Shown one piece after another: positions 31,865 to 44,597 of a DNA stretch of 64,000 bases. Source of the stretch: Emergomyces orientalis (lineage: Eukaryota > Ascomycota > Eurotiomycetes > Onygenales > Ajellomycetaceae). The stretch covers positions 62,001 to 126,000 of the forward strand of contig MOWL01000003.1 in the NCBI GenBank assembly GCA_002110485.1. The letters run 5' to 3'. Below the pieces are notes generated by a model. It searched no databases. It had not been told where the DNA came from and was given only the letters and a program-made list of their open reading frames with translations. The position numbers were made by a program, and so were the translations under genes. How positions within the stretch are numbered: the stretch's first letter is position 1; each line of letters begins with the position of its first letter.

Positions 31865-33155
31865 ATGGCTGTGAACCCTCAGGCACAATCCGCTTTCATC
31901 GAAGTTTTACCTCGCGAGATCCGCGATTCGATATATCGCGAGCTATGGCGCTCCTGCGGTTTCCGCCAGCATATACTATGGCATAACGATTTTTCCGAAG
32001 CCAGCAATTCACATCTCTGTCGTTGGCCGTGTACCACAGAGTACCAAGTCGAAGATCAGCTACAGGAGGACATCGAGGCATTAAGGAACCAACTTGGTAT
32101 TTCCCTTGGACATCATATAACAAGTACTGATTACAGTCGTCGTCTCAAATCGCCCTATTTGAATCACTGGGCTTGCGGCGAGCATGCAGCGAACGTACAT
32201 GGCCATGACGCAATGACGATACTGTCAGTTTCGGGAGTGACTTGTTCGAAGGAACATCGGTTGGGAAACCATGATATCCCGACTCGGAGCCCTTATATCC
32301 CTATGTTATTGTCATGCAAAACTATGTGAGTATCCAGGGGGAGGCGCTTCATTTTCACCTACCAAAATACGGTACACAATATACCAACCTGCTCTAGTTC
32401 CTCGGAATGCCGGGTATCGATATATGAGTCGACAACGTTTGTATTCACAGAAATGTGGTCTCTTCAAGCTTTCATTGGATACTGTGAGAAACCACCTCTT
32501 GTGAAAAAGCTTCCCAGGGCGGTTATTTCACCCCCTTCTTTCTTCAAGTACACCAAACACTTGGAGCTGTCATTAACCCCGAATTTCCCCCTGGCGCTGG
32601 CTTGCGCAGACCCCGAACTCCACCACCACCGCCACCACCACCAGGAAGCCCTCCATGATGTCTACGACTTTCATTGGCTGTGGCTTGATCGCTTTCAGCG
32701 TTTGAAGAGCATCAAAATCTGGGTAGCTGCACGCGGACATGTGGTTGTAGTCGATAACAATCGCAACTTTGTTTCTATAACTGAACTTGATGTTGACACG
32801 CTGAGAAAAATGTCGTTGTCTTTGGCAAAAGTTGGCTCGGTCACTCTAAGCACACCCTTAAGCAAGGACATCAAGCCCGAAGATGGCTACGTTGAAGATA
32901 TCACCCAATCGGGTGTTCGTCTCTGGAAAAGGGGTGCCGGTGATATGTTCCATCCACGGCGATGGCCCATGCGTCCCAGGGACCCAGGTGAGGGTCACAT
33001 TTATACTAGCACAGTTAGGTATGTCCACACGCTGACCCTGCCAATATGCATGATGTTGATTAACCCTAATATGCCGTTACAGAGAGATACGTGTGGAACG
33101 ACTAAAACTCGCTACTCGAGAAACGGAGAATGTCAATATACTCCCCCTTATTTAA
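31865..33155 (+). CDS. DUF7730/F-box-like fungal protein
   Basis: Three exons (31865-32325, 32398-33018, 33083-33155) join in phase to 384 residues. The N-terminus has the F-box-like start FIEVLPREIRDSIYRELW common to fungal proteins annotated DUF7730. The conserved middle is LLSCKT...SIYESTTFVFTEMWSLQAFIGYC, and the end is VREIRVERLKLAT. A His-rich stretch (HHHRHHHQEALHD) lies in the middle. These families are expanded in filamentous fungi and are thought to include substrate receptors, but no function is known for this one. The 3' end converges on the HNH pseudogene only about 70 bases away. Introns use GTGAGT and GTATGT donors. Confidence 0.75.
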
Positions 33156-33226
33156 GACGATTGAGCGTGCAATCCTGGTAGCAGCCCATGCACAGGGCTT
33201 GGGGTGAGCTTGACAGCCTTCAGGTT

Positions 33227-34444
33227 TTAGACGCAATTGCGAGCAGTAACCTCCACTGCCAATGTCAAGATGAGTAGAAATAACTGTATTTTGTCCTTAA
33301 TTTCGTCCCATGTGACATCCCATTCCCCCAGAGCCATCTCATCAAATATATCCAGCTCAAGTGAACTATCAGAATCATTATCATTCGAGGCAAAGTCAAG
33401 CTGCAAAGCATCTGCTCCACCGCTAAGGGTAGTTAGTCGATGCAACACCCACTGCATGTCAAATATAGCTTTGTTTGGAAGAGGCTTGCTTTCCAGATCA
33501 TCATTACGCAGTGTTAATATAGTGCCTGGTGGGATAAGTCCATTTGTTACACAGTTGTACAATTTGACATTCCCAACAAGCCCATTGAGATCCGAGGGAA
33601 ATTCTAGGAAATTCCGGGGAGGTTGTAATACGCATTGATGCCAGGCTGTGATATGGGCAGAGTCAGAAAAAGTTGAACAGCCATGCACTTCTCATCGTCG
33701 CTCACATCCAAGGGCTTCAGAGAAAACAGGCCGTATCCCAGTAAGGGTGAACCGGAGGAGCAAGGATGAGAAGATTTAAGCACACCTCTCCTCCCTTCTC
33801 GCCGAACAGAACTGCGTTCCACTGATTAATGCGCTCTGCGGACCACAAGAGGCTAAGGATAAGCCCAGAACGAGCCATGTATCGGGAGGATGACATTGAA
33901 TAAAGGTAGATGTGAGCGACCTCAATTTCCATCCCAGCGTGCATTACAACACATTCATTATTGTCCCTCGAAAAACACTGCGAAAATTAGTGAGGGTAAG
34001 TTTGAATTTCGATTTTGAGTGATTAGAGTGAGCTTCATCGATTCCCTCTCCCTTTCGGAACGTTTGCGCCTGGGCTGCGATGTGGGTAGAGGATCAAGTG
34101 GCTCTGAGGGCTCTGTAGACTGCACGTCATCGCGTATGGAAGTTAGGCGGTGATGCAGTGGCGTTGAGGGGTGGTTCAGGAGAGGGTGGTGCAGGATATG
34201 TGGGTGAGGCTGGGTGGTGTTGCAGACTGGGCGTATATCCGCAGGCTCCCTGTGGAGAGCAGCAGACTAAAAAAAACAAAAAGTTCACCAACAGCCTAGG
34301 GAGATATGGATGATTACATGGTTTGAGTATGTCATTAAGAACACCTGTCGATGACGGATTCAGAAGACTTAGCAAAACTTTAGGGAGAAGGGATGATAGA
34401 TGTCGAAGACTTTCGATGTCACTTAGCCATGGCGCCGCCCACAT
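33227..34444 (-). pseudogene. HNH-nuclease-like family pseudogene (frameshifted)
   Basis: Fragments of a fungal HNH protein are spread over three frames. In order they are: a possible N-terminal part up to about 34127; a linker with PTSQPRRKRSERERES; the HNH core beginning RDNNECVVM with IEVAHIYLYS and NLLILAPPVHPYWD; a frameshift near 33730; GLFSLKPLDVSDDEK; a second frameshift near 33615; and a C-terminal part with LRNDDLESKPLP and MQWVLHRL. The family's normal frame runs continuously through these blocks. The AHI and N-x8-H-x2-W motif residues are still readable. The order and spacing leave little doubt about identity, but no intact protein can be made. The upstream boundary is approximate. 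Confidence 0.7.
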
Positions 34445-36775
34445 ATGTGGAGCTACGGACGGAATACTCCGCTGAAGCTATCTATGGCTTCAGATAGCTT
34501 GGCGTCAAGTTGCCTAATAAGATCTCGACGCTTTCGGTCTGCAAACGGGTGTTGAGTAAGCAATTTAGCCACGGTTCGCCTGGCAAACAAGGTGGTGATG
34601 GAGGTTGGATTAAAGGCGAAAATGAAATTTTCGTTAGTTAATTAGTCGAGACATGTCAAGTTTGCGTGAAGCTACATTGGTGTGCAACGGAGTGGGTTGA
34701 CAAATACGAGCACAGTGCAACAATGATACTTTTTGGCGGTTTCAGTCCAAAAGTTTGCCATCATTCTTGGAGAGAAAAAAGAGATTAGATACTACTTGAT
34801 ACTGGAGATGTGAAGTGGACAGGGGGACACAGGGGGATACTACGGGGTGGTCACAACATCCCTGACAACAATCCCTGGGTAAAAGCGAGCATGGCAACAA
34901 AAGTCAAAATTATCTGGTTGAGCGCGAAACGGGGGGGGTTCAAAATGAAAATTTATTATTATTAATTCATACCCTCCTTTTGTTCCATGATTATTGCCAT
35001 GTCGTCGCTGGTACGACTTTATTAATAAATTTGATCTGGTACGGGTTGTGTCTGCCCTAATCTTTCTGCAGCATAACTCATCCCCACCTCCAGTGTGCGG
35101 GACCTGCGGGGCTCTGGGGCAATGTCCGATGAAGTGGAAACCGTCAATGTGTCCATTTAGGCCCCATTATCTTGAGGATCTTGGAGAGTGCACCGCAAAG
35201 AGAAGAACTAAGTTTTGCTTGACGAACCACCAACAACCAGATGAATCGAGAACCTGTCGTCCTGCCGTGGGTGAATGGACCCTTGGACGGACGGCTAAAT
35301 AATATATTTCAATTACCTGTTTCATTTCTATCAGGAATTACGAGAAAGAGTTTTAAAACCTTGGGATCATTGATCAGAAGAGTCTGTTGCGCCGGGCCAA
35401 GTGACACATGGTCAGCGCAGCTGTGCTTGGCTGGCGCGCAATTTTTAGTGTTCACTTGTTAAGCGAAGTCACCCTGGGGTCTGCATAAAACCTTTGGTGG
35501 CACGCCCTGCTTGTCAGACTGTTTCTGGCCTAGCAATTGCTAGAAAAACTCCGCGGTGCGTCCTGCCTATATAGGTTTGGATGCCATCACCAGCGCTGCG
35601 CCAGCCTAGATTAATGGCTTTTAGGAATCTTTCTGGTTATTGGGTTGGAAAGTTTGTACAGAGTACAAAGTGCGGAGTACGGAGTACAGCATTCATGAAT
35701 ACTATTATTAGTATGCCAAGCTGCTTTGCCAAATGCGCATCATTTTTGTCAATCATCCATCTAACTGGTTATGAAAGTCTCTTCGCCAGACTGGATGTTA
35801 TCCGTTCGTAGTGCCATGAAGATTGGTGTGGGAAAATACGATGACACTCTCTCAAAGCCCCTGAGACCCCGAAGGGTGACAGTGGCGTTCACTAAAGAAA
35901 CCTTATTTTCACAGGCTAAACTGGATATGGCAGGACATTGCTTCGAAATGTGTTCGCAGACTGCTTTTTAGTCGAAAAACTCTTAAAATAAGCAAGAAAA
36001 GGCTGGGGATGGGTCCTGGATCTGACGATCGGAGGAAAATTCACCCCTCCCAAGGGCCCACCGAACCAAAGGGCTTGGTTACGTCCAGCTGTACGGACTA
36101 CAAAATCGATGATTCGAATCAATTTGGCGGAATCGAGGCTACCAGCGCCTGTTTTACACCTTCTGGAAGGCTGGAACGAACCATGATGCTAATGATTCCA
36201 GTGAACTTCCGAAGTTTACCCCACACAATTTCAACTTTGAGCTTTCTATGATTTTACGACAATCTAACTATCCTTGTGCCTGTGCCATTGAAATACAAAG
36301 CAAGCCAACACTCTGATTTGGTTATGGGCAGATGAGCAAGCGCAGGACCTCTGGAGTCCTAGCAAAGGCTCCTCGGCGAGTACATACAGATGTCCGCGTG
36401 CCGATGGAAGCCTCGATTGTAGGCGGCGGCACGCCATCTAACGCCGGTTTGTCAGTAGCCTGGAGTTGGGAGCCTCTGTCACCAATGGTAAGCTCAAATC
36501 GGACATCCTTGAGATCGCCCGTCGCCTCCAACTTATTAGTGGCTTTTTCTCCGTATTTGCCCTCAACTTGGGGTGTTTCGTTTATCATCTTTTTAAACAT
36601 GAAAAGCTGCAGATCCTCTGCTGGCTGCACAATCTTCGTTCTTCAATTTCAAACCATTATGCGGAGATATGAGGAATGTTCGCCCCTCTTTTTTTTTCTT
36701 GTGAATTTTTGATAAATTTAGTTTTCTCTATGATTCCTATTCCCAGTTAATTTTTCGAGAATTGGGTCATGCGAG
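34445..36775. other. 2.3-kb gene-poor region
   Basis: No supportable gene. The region is AT-rich with scattered short frames on both strands; a 102-codon minus-strand frame at 36322-36630 has no recognised relative. The right copy of the inverted TACTCCG motif is at 35673-35686. Confidence 0.45.
35673..35686 (-). repeat. TACTCCGTACTCCG motif, right (inverted) copy
   Basis: CGGAGTACGGAGTA on the plus strand is the exact reverse complement of the copy at 28552-28565. Extra GAGTAC units flank it (from about 35661). Confidence 0.7.
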
Positions 36776-38252
36776 ATGAGCACTGTACTCGGCAATCCTC
36801 CTCCCGGAACCAATCTCACGGAGAACCGGAATCGCGAATTCAATGCCTCCATCGCGACGGTATACGGCCTTGCTGTCCTGGCTGTCGGTCTGCGATTCTT
36901 TACAAGAATCAAGGTGCAGAGCTTTGCGATCAAAATCGATGATTGGCTGATATTAGTTTCGCTCGTAGGTTCTCCAGCAACCCGCATAGTTCGTATATGC
37001 TGCTAACGGCTATTTACCAGGGATCCGTAACATGTAGTTTCGTCCTTGCAATAGTGGGTGAGGACTACTTTGGAAGTTCAAATTTGCCTCTATCTAATTG
37101 TCCATTCTGACTGAAATGATTGATCACAGGGGGTGATTACGGCCTTGGGAGACATGTCTGGGTTGTGCCCTTGGCTGATGTGATGGTATTAGTAAAGGTG
37201 AGCCGCAGGATGAGAATTTTTGAAAAACGATACAGAACCAATCACTGACAATTTTGGGTTTATTTGGAAGATTCATTATATATACATGTTCATGTATATC
37301 CTCAACGTTCCACTAATTAAATTTTCAATCCTGATATTTTATCGTCGCATTTTCGGCATGAATTGGATGATGTGGGTGTGCTTTTTCCTTTCGGGCGGCT
37401 ACTACATCGCTTGCACCGTCACCCTCATTGTTGCTTGTCAACCGATATCGTATTACTGGACCCAGGTCGAGGATGCCAAATCTGGACGGTGTCTCTTCCA
37501 CCCACACATCTTTTATCTCGGCAACGCAGCAGCAAACGTTGTTACGGATGTATTGATTCTTCTTGTTCCGATTCCGCTGGTCTGGAAACTTCAAATGCCC
37601 ACTGCGAAAAAAATGCTGGTGTCCAGTCTATTTTTGTTGGGCACATTGTCAGTGATACCAGTTACTGTTTTAACCCCCTTTCCTTTCACTGGATTAGTTC
37701 ATAGCTAACACCTTTGTGGCTGCTTATAGTGTCTGCGTCGTAAGTTTTGTTCGAATAAAATTTATGGGCGACCTCGCGAGAGCCAAGGATGTCTCGTTTA
37801 TCCTAACCAATATTTTCCTCTGGTCCTTTGTCGAGCCATGCATCGGCATTGTATGCGCTTGTCTACCAACCCTACGACCTCTTTTCCAGCGCGTGACCCG
37901 TGTTGTATTTGGGACGGAAATCGGGAAGAGCATTAGCACTGGCCCGGGAATTTCACCTGGTTTGGTGCGAACGCAACAAAATAGCACCGCGGAAGGAAGT
38001 AAGCTGCAAAAGATGGGATTTAAACGGATGAAAGGAACTACTGTGGATGAGCCGGAGTTGGTAAACGGTCGAATACACTTACGACCGGCGGATGATGAGA
38101 CTATGTTAACAACAGTGTCTGCGAATTTTGAGATGGAGGATTTCAGAAGAAATGGTACGAGTGATGGTGATTCTGAAAGCCATAACCAACCCACCCCTCC
38201 TATGGGTATCAGGGTTAAGACGGATTTCGACTGGCAGGAAGATGTTCAGTAG
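36776..38252 (+). CDS. Fungal rhodopsin-domain integral membrane protein
   Basis: Five exons (36776-36964, 37021-37057, 37130-37197, 37271-37651, 37698-38252) join in phase to 409 residues. The layout is that of the fungal rhodopsin-like (PTH11-related) family: an outer N-terminus with NREFNASIATVYGLAVLAVGLRFFTRI as the first membrane helix, a DDWLILVSL second helix, GGDYGLGRHVW, then FSILIFYRRIF, CTVTLIVACQPISYYW, DVLILLVPIPLVWKLQMP, and two further helices ending VEPCIGIVCACLPTLRPLF. A 130-residue polar tail lies inside the cell. The Asp-Asp of the second helix and the Gly-rich GLGRH turn are family landmarks. There is no CFEM domain. A receptor role is suspected for the family, but the ligand is unknown. 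Confidence 0.85.
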
Positions 38253-38870
38253 TTTATTGAATTCCCATATCTTTAATGAAATATATGAGGTGGCAGATTG
38301 CTTTTCCGAGCTATCAGTCCTTTGATAATCGATCTTTTCACATGGAGCCCTTCCAACTTCCCCCCTTTTCGTAGAGCTCCAAGGGAATATAACGAGCCTC
38401 AAAACATCGCGGTACGAATGAAACGCGTTTTGAGATGGGTGCATCAGCAGCGGTTTATGTTGGAAAGTGGGTAAAAGTAAGTCACAGATGTCGCCAAAGT
38501 CCACCCATGCATTCTGATATGGCGATCAGGAAAAAACGGCCGTTTGTCACAAGAAATGACTTGAAAAGTTTGTCTGCGTGCATGCACAGATTGATAGAAT
38601 TTGCAGCGCCCTTGAATGACAATCTGGCGACTGAAGAATATCCACCATCCATCAGCTTTGTAAAGTGTAACAAATTGCCACCTGAGGTTGCCATGATTGA
38701 TAAATAAATAATTACCATGCCTAGGTAGGTAGCCGGAGCTAAACGAGCGACAGGGGCCAATATGATCTACGCAAATCAGTGACCACACTTTTACCAGACT
38801 CACAAGAAATTAAGATAAAATAATACGTTAACCTCACAAAATACCAAGAACGCGGTTTGAGGCGCCAGTC
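38253..38870. other. Intergenic region
   Basis: About 620 bases between the membrane-protein gene and the acetyltransferase gene, both on the plus strand. No gene or repeat was seen. Confidence 0.5.
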
Positions 38871-39713
38871 ATGGCGCACTTAATTATCACCAAAATCGAA
38901 GCCTCAGATTGGGATGAAATAATCGAAGGCCATTTCCAAGCGTTCCTCCATGAACCATTCCAGCAGTTACTACATGGCGACGACAACCCGCGGAACCGGC
39001 AGATCTTCAAGGAGCAGAGCCTGAATAAGTACACAGCTCTGAGTAACTCCGTATGGCTCAAGGCCGTGGATACGAATAACAATAGGAAGATCGCTGGAGT
39101 GGTCAATTACAAGCTGAACCCCACGTTTGTTCCGCTAAAGCGACCCGAGTTGAATCCAGAAGATATGATATGGCTCGAGAATTCGGAAGATAAGAGAATT
39201 TTGGGTACTATGTTTAAGGACATTGTGGATCGGAAGTTGAGATTTTTAAAGGAAGGGCACATTCGTGAGTTTCCATATTTCCCATTCCCCCGCATTCCCC
39301 CTTTTTCTTCTCCGTGGCATATTCGCCTAGATAGCTGCATGCTGCACACAAACATTGCAAAATATTGGTCAATTTTCAACACCTGGCTAATTAAAAATAA
39401 TCTCCTTATATATTGATATTAACATGGTTTTAATAATTAATAATTCCCAGAGCTCGACACCCTCTTCGTCCTTCCCAAGTACAGAGGCCAAGGAATCGCT
39501 AGCCGGCTTATAAACTGGGGATGCGAGCTCGCTAACCATCTGATGGTGCCCATCTGGCTTGAATCTTCCATCATGGCACATCCCGTGTATCTCGAGCATG
39601 GGTTTGTCGATATCGAGCACAGCCGCTATGTGATGGGGACGTGGGACGTGGAGTATTACGTGATGAGGTTGGAGCCGAAGACGGGGGAGCTTCGAATTGA
39701 TACATGTAACTAG
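38871..39713 (+). CDS. GNAT-family N-acetyltransferase
   Basis: Two exons (38871-39264 and 39451-39713) join in phase 1 to 218 residues. The intron is 186 nt and AT-rich. The acetyl-CoA-binding motif A reads LFVLPKYRGQGIASRLINWG (R-x-x-G-x-G/A form QGIA), preceded by a strand with HIQLDTL. Motif B follows with PIWLESSIMAHPVYLEHGF. The N-terminal half begins ITKIEASDWDEIIEGHFQAF, as in fungal GNAT proteins of this size. The acyl acceptor is not predictable; small amines or protein N-termini are both possible. No targeting signal is seen. Confidence 0.88.
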
Positions 39714-40224
39714 TTAAGTAGGGAGTAGTTAACTGTATTTATTTGGCTTTGATATTTCTGTTGTGGTAAAAACAAAACGTAGATATGGGTGTTAGAAGCT
39801 AACCCTTCGTGCTCAGGGAGGTAATACCTTGCAGTTACGTGCAATAAAGTATTGCAACGTTGCACTTAACCTCCAAATAATTAGTTAAAGATTGGCTGTC
39901 AGCGTTTATTATCATAGTATTAGATATATGAAGGGGGGGGGTCCCGGTGTGGCCTTTTTTTCATTAGTGGGACAGAGAAGAAGTGCCAACATTGAATGTT
40001 CACAATCCCGCGCTTGAAACGTACAGAAAGTGTCACAGAGGCCTCATTATTGGGAAGGATCTCTTTGTTATAGCATCATTCAATCTGCTTTCAGAACTAC
40101 GAGTGTTATTGATTTAGGAACCAACGACGCAGGTTGAATGTGCAATGTGTGGGAATTAAGTGTGGTCACTCTTTTTGACATAATGGCTTTCAGGAACTGA
40201 AAAGATATTGGAGTTTCTGAATCA
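39714..40224. other. Convergent intergenic region
   Basis: About 510 bases between the 3' ends of the acetyltransferase and BTB genes. It contains a G tract near 39933. No gene was seen. Confidence 0.5.
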
Positions 40225-41298
40225 CTATCCAGGGCCACTACATGCATTCCTAACTAGGCCAGGAAACTCTGCCAAACTGTTAAGGATTTTCATCTGCAGT
40301 TTAGCTGTTTCATAGACTAGCTTGTTCCCCCCAATATTCTGTAGCTTCGCCAGAGAGCTGTGCATGTCCAAAGCTGAACGAACGATCCTGTTCGTGGATG
40401 TGACGTGTCGAAGCAGCTCTGCCCCGAGTTCCCCATTCTCCGCCACCACTTCGTAAAAATCATCGTTCTCAATCAATACATCCACATTATCCATGACGAT
40501 TGCAGAAATTCCGTCGACGATATCGGAGTAATTTCCGGTCTCGCATCGATATACCTCTCGAATCACCTCCACGAAGCTGCCTCTGCGAACATTGGCTCTT
40601 GCCCAAAAGAGGACTATATCTTTCGCCCACACCTGAAGCCAGAATATATCGAATTGATCAACGAGAGCGTACAAACGCAGTAGTCCGAGGCCTCTGTTTT
40701 GTGGAGGGACCCCCCAATAGCTTCCAACTTCTATTATTGAAGGGTTGGAGGTTATAATGCGAGGATTGGGCTGGTTGATACCGTCAAGTAATCTCTTGAT
40801 ATCCTCCTGTGCTTCGGGCCAGAGCTCTGCAGAGTATGACGACTCAAAACCGTACAGAATAGAAATTAATAACTCGAGAGTATCGACATCTGTCTCCGGT
40901 AGATGGATTCGTTTGGACGTTGATTCCTAGGTGAAAAGGGTTAGCTATTTCGTTAAAATGTTGTATAGCCATATAATTGCAACAAGAAGCAAGTATCCTG
41001 ACATTTGGGGCTTCAGATGGGGTAAAAATTCGAGACATACCGCAAATTTTCCGTTTACAGCTCTGTCAAAAAATCGTGACCGGGCGCAAATAATACTGGA
41101 GTGGACCTTGTACTCGCAGTCTATACCGGATATCGTGAAATCTAAGCTCCCTGGAGCTCCTTCAAATTGGGATATCCTTTCAGCGAGCTTGCGATGGCGG
41201 GAGTACTTCTCATTAGCTTTGCATTGATTTTCAGCTTGCACCTCCGGAGCGTCTTCGGACGCAATTATGGCCAGAGGCTCTTTGTCCCCGTTATCCAT
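40225..41298 (-). CDS. BTB/POZ domain protein
   Basis: Two exons (41298-41041 and 40926-40225) join in phase to 319 residues. The BTB core begins near residue 50 with DFTISGIDCEYKVHSSIICARSRFFDRAVNGKF, interrupted by the intron, and continues ESTSKRIHLPETDVDTLELLISILY. This is the common fungal BTB type (D-x-T-I...Y-x-V-H...S-x-F-F). The following 200 residues are helical and include LYALVDQFDIFWLQVWAKDI, equivalent to the post-BTB helices. Fungal proteins of this type probably act in oligomerisation or as Cullin-3 adaptors, but no partner is known. The N-terminus is acidic and has no signal. Confidence 0.85.
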
Positions 41299-42448
41299 CC
41301 TTTTGTGATAGGCCTGTATGTAATTTTCTCCGCAAACCAGCTATTGTGAGACTGGCTCCTCACAGGAAGAACATGGGAAATTTTTATATTTATATAGTTC
41401 TGTGGGAGCCTAATATGAGCATACATACCTACCAACCCTAGGCAGGCACAATATTTTCAAATCTGCCTATGGAGAAGGAATTGATGCATTCGTCAATTCC
41501 CCATTTACCCATTTGATGAGGCTGGCGGCATGCATAATCCCAAAACGAGCCGCATATTAGCATTGAAAGGCAACATGCGCAGCTCACGTTTGGATGCTCG
41601 CTCTGTAGAGAGTGGCAGGGAGTCTGCACCTCCCTATCGCTGGTGCCTTCTGCTAGCCAGCCAAGAGGCTAGGGCTAGTTAAGTGCTAACTTCCGGGCCA
41701 GGCTCCCTCCTCAACACCACCATTTTACAAGGTCAATTTTCAAGGACGGCGAGCATCACGAATGTATGTTCCAGCGCTTCCTCTTCATTTGAAGCCAACA
41801 ATTAAAAAGAAAGGAAAAAGAAAAAATCGATATCTCGAACTGGTCATTCCCACAGATTAGTGGAATGAAGCTTTCTCATCTCAACTTCCTGCTCATTTGT
41901 GCTGTTGTGCTCAGCCACTAGCATGCAGCGTGTGTTGGGCGCCTCGGCGCCACGATACTTCGCTCGCTCGATGAAACCGGAGCTCCCTTTTTCTTTTTTT
42001 TTTAATATTTTTTTTTCTCGGAAGCGAAGGGCGTTTTGACGGTTTCCCACCGCCTTTCAACCAGCGACAAAAATCTCGACTGTTCATTTTCCAACACAGC
42101 GGAGATAGGCTGAGCGTTCGTGGATAGGGAACTATCGTACTAGCAATCAATGATTCGGGTCGCTATTCAAACGATCAAATAACCTCAGCTAGATTTATTT
42201 CCATTCAGCAACTTGCCACCTAATATTCCCAGGGGACGTTTTAATGATTTACAATTAGAATGAGCCTTGGAAGTAAAGTTTCACCCTTTTGAAGATAATC
42301 TGATGGTTGGTACTTGGGTGTTACCCCCATCACGAATACAAATAAAACATCAACGCAGCAGAAATATAAACTTTATACCCAACTGGGCAAAGCTGGCCAC
42401 GCGGTGTGGAATTAATTGCATGACGTGTACCAGGGATTGCCGTCAATT
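41299..42448. other. AT-rich intergenic region
   Basis: About 1.15 kb between the BTB gene and the 3' end of the DUF1330-like gene. Poly-T runs occur near 41992-42015. No open frame with a recognisable domain. Confidence 0.5.
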
Positions 42449-43422
42449 TTATAGCTTTGCAGCTACCTCACCATCCTCAACATCAAATTCCGTAGTGCAA
42501 AGAAGAAAAGTATCCCTTAAAGCCTAAACAACCCAAACATATTAGAATTACATTCAATATTTCGAGAACTTCTGCGAGAAACAATCCAAAGAACAGCTCA
42601 TACTTACATTCAATCGATGCTTGGAATTGATTTCCTGATACTCCTCTGACGCTAGCATGTCGCAGAAATGTCGGATGGACGGGTAATGAACAATAGAAAT
42701 CTCATTCCACCAGTCTCCCTCGGGTCTATCTGGGTCTCCTCGAGAATCACTCTGACCCGCAGCGGGTTTGACGACATTCCCTACTAATTTAGCATCACCA
42801 CCAATCTTACTGGCAACCTTAACGAATCCCTGATGGAAGCGTTAGTGACCCCTTTTTCCCCTCTAAGTCGCAATACTACAACACATCAACAAAAAGTGTA
42901 ACATACCTGCCCGTACTTATAGTACTCAGGCTTCGCACCAGGATTGAAATGTAGCAGATTAAGCATTGTCACGGGCTTGTCATGAGTCTTCAACAGCTCA
43001 TCCATGAACGTGAGTAGATCAGGTGAGAGTTCCAAATTCTGGGACGAAGATTTACCCCGAGCAGCATCAAGAGCACCTGTAAGAGGGACCGAAACCGCTT
43101 CACGCTTCAACTTGGTATCCCGACTTGGAAACGTCGATACCAATTTCGACGGAATCCCCACATTGACGGAATACTCGGTTCTGATGTATGAGGCACGGAG
43201 GTGTGCAGGAATCGAGTTCTGGGGGGATTGTAGGAGGACTAGCAGATCCCACTTTGTACTCTGTAGTGGGTTACCGTCTAAGATGTTGGAACGAACAACT
43301 ACATGTCTTGGGCGGGAGGAGACCACGACTTTGACACCTGGAGACTTCTTGAGTTCCTTCAAGAAGCTCTTTGGGTCGCTGTTTGGAGTTAGAGAGAGAA
43401 GGTGGAGGGTTAGAAGAGGCAT
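42449..43422 (-). CDS. DUF1330-like protein
   Basis: Three exons can be joined in phase: exon 1 from 43422 to about 42907 ending PEYYKYGQ, exon 2 starting GFVKVASKIGGDAKLVGNVV and ending NSKHRLN near 42607, and exon 3 from about 42524 to the stop at 42449 (TTEFDVEDGEVAAKL). The C-terminal half has the DUF1330-type pattern: MLNLLHFNPGAKPEYYKYG, then DWWNEISIVHYPSIRHFCDM. This is a dimeric alpha-beta barrel fold whose members have few known functions. The N-terminal 100 residues look like a divergent duplicate of the same kind of fold. No targeting signal is visible. Confidence 0.75.
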
Positions 43423-44597
43423 GGTGAATAGCTGTTTGTTAAGGGCGATTCATTCATATACAATAGGTATATGGCAATGTTTAAACAGGGTTGGGTACGT
43501 TTTGGTTATATAATTGAGACCTGGACATTCTGATATATTGCCGTTGTTGTCGGTATGCCGAGGTCCAAAGGCCGCGGGGAAGAAAGCTTGCCGGAAGCTT
43601 GTCGTGTAGGGCGGAAGCTAGCGGCCCCAAAACAGTCCAAATAGCCGTGATATCATTTGATTATCTGCTGTCTGATATTTATGGTTAGCTCTATTTCTAT
43701 TACAAGCTGGCTTCTAGAACTGCTCATTCTGGGTTCAAATGCAAGGTCACATTTTGAAACGATACAAACGATTTGGTCCTCGCAACGCGATGCTGTGGAG
43801 ATGGGAACAGAGAGATCCGATAAATTCATCATTGGAGTCTCAATCGCTGGACGTTCGACATCGATTTGATTGATATATATCAAAACTGACAGGACCTGTA
43901 TGGCTGTTCACGGTTCATCCTGGGGGGTATGACTGAGCTTGGAGCTCACATATTATGACAGAGAGAATGCTTTCACTCGACAAATACGTCGGCATTACAC
44001 TGAGTACAGGAGAATTAAATAACATTCCCAATTTCGGAAATCTCTGAGGCTGTTAATGATGTACGTTCACCAGCTAATCCCGTCCTCCACTACAACACCA
44101 GAAGCAAGGAGTAAAGGAATGTTAACGCGTATGAAACCTAGCAGCTTTTGAAGCGGATTTCGTAGCAACATTGGAAAAGCTGCAAGTTATCCTTGGCAAT
44201 AATGGCTTTAACTGTAGAAGACTGTCCATATGGAAGTGCTTAGGTATTTATATAGGGTAAAAGCCCAAGTCGTCTTGATGGAGAGATATCTCATTCCTGT
44301 GGTTTTGTTCCCACACCAAAACCTTGAAAAAGCGTCAAAGTTTAGATATAAAAGGCGTTAAACTGATTTAGGCAAATAATCACATGACCAAATCAGTGGT
44401 AACTTTCCGTACCGTAACCTTGTATTTGCTTTACCAGATAACTTTTAGTTCGACGCGTGAACTCCAGAAATGTAATACCGCGTTTCCACCTCCAACCACC
44501 GCCAACATTCTCCCCAAACATCAACATGATATAGAGACAGCCAACTTGACCAATTCGATGTACCATTTGCTTATCCCGTCTTCTGCTGCTTCCTGCG
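43423..44597. other. Divergent intergenic region
   Basis: About 1.2 kb separate the DUF1330-like gene from CDC45. No supportable gene. The CDC45 promoter and leader should lie in the final 200 bases. Confidence 0.5.

Noticed and set aside
36322..36630. A 102-codon minus-strand frame before the rhodopsin-type gene
   Set aside because: The composition looks protein-like in part, but no family is recognisable and an equally long frame exists on the other strand.
43730..43755. Another GGTTCAAAT-like sequence considered as a tRNA
   Set aside because: The T-stem does not pair and no cloverleaf could be drawn.
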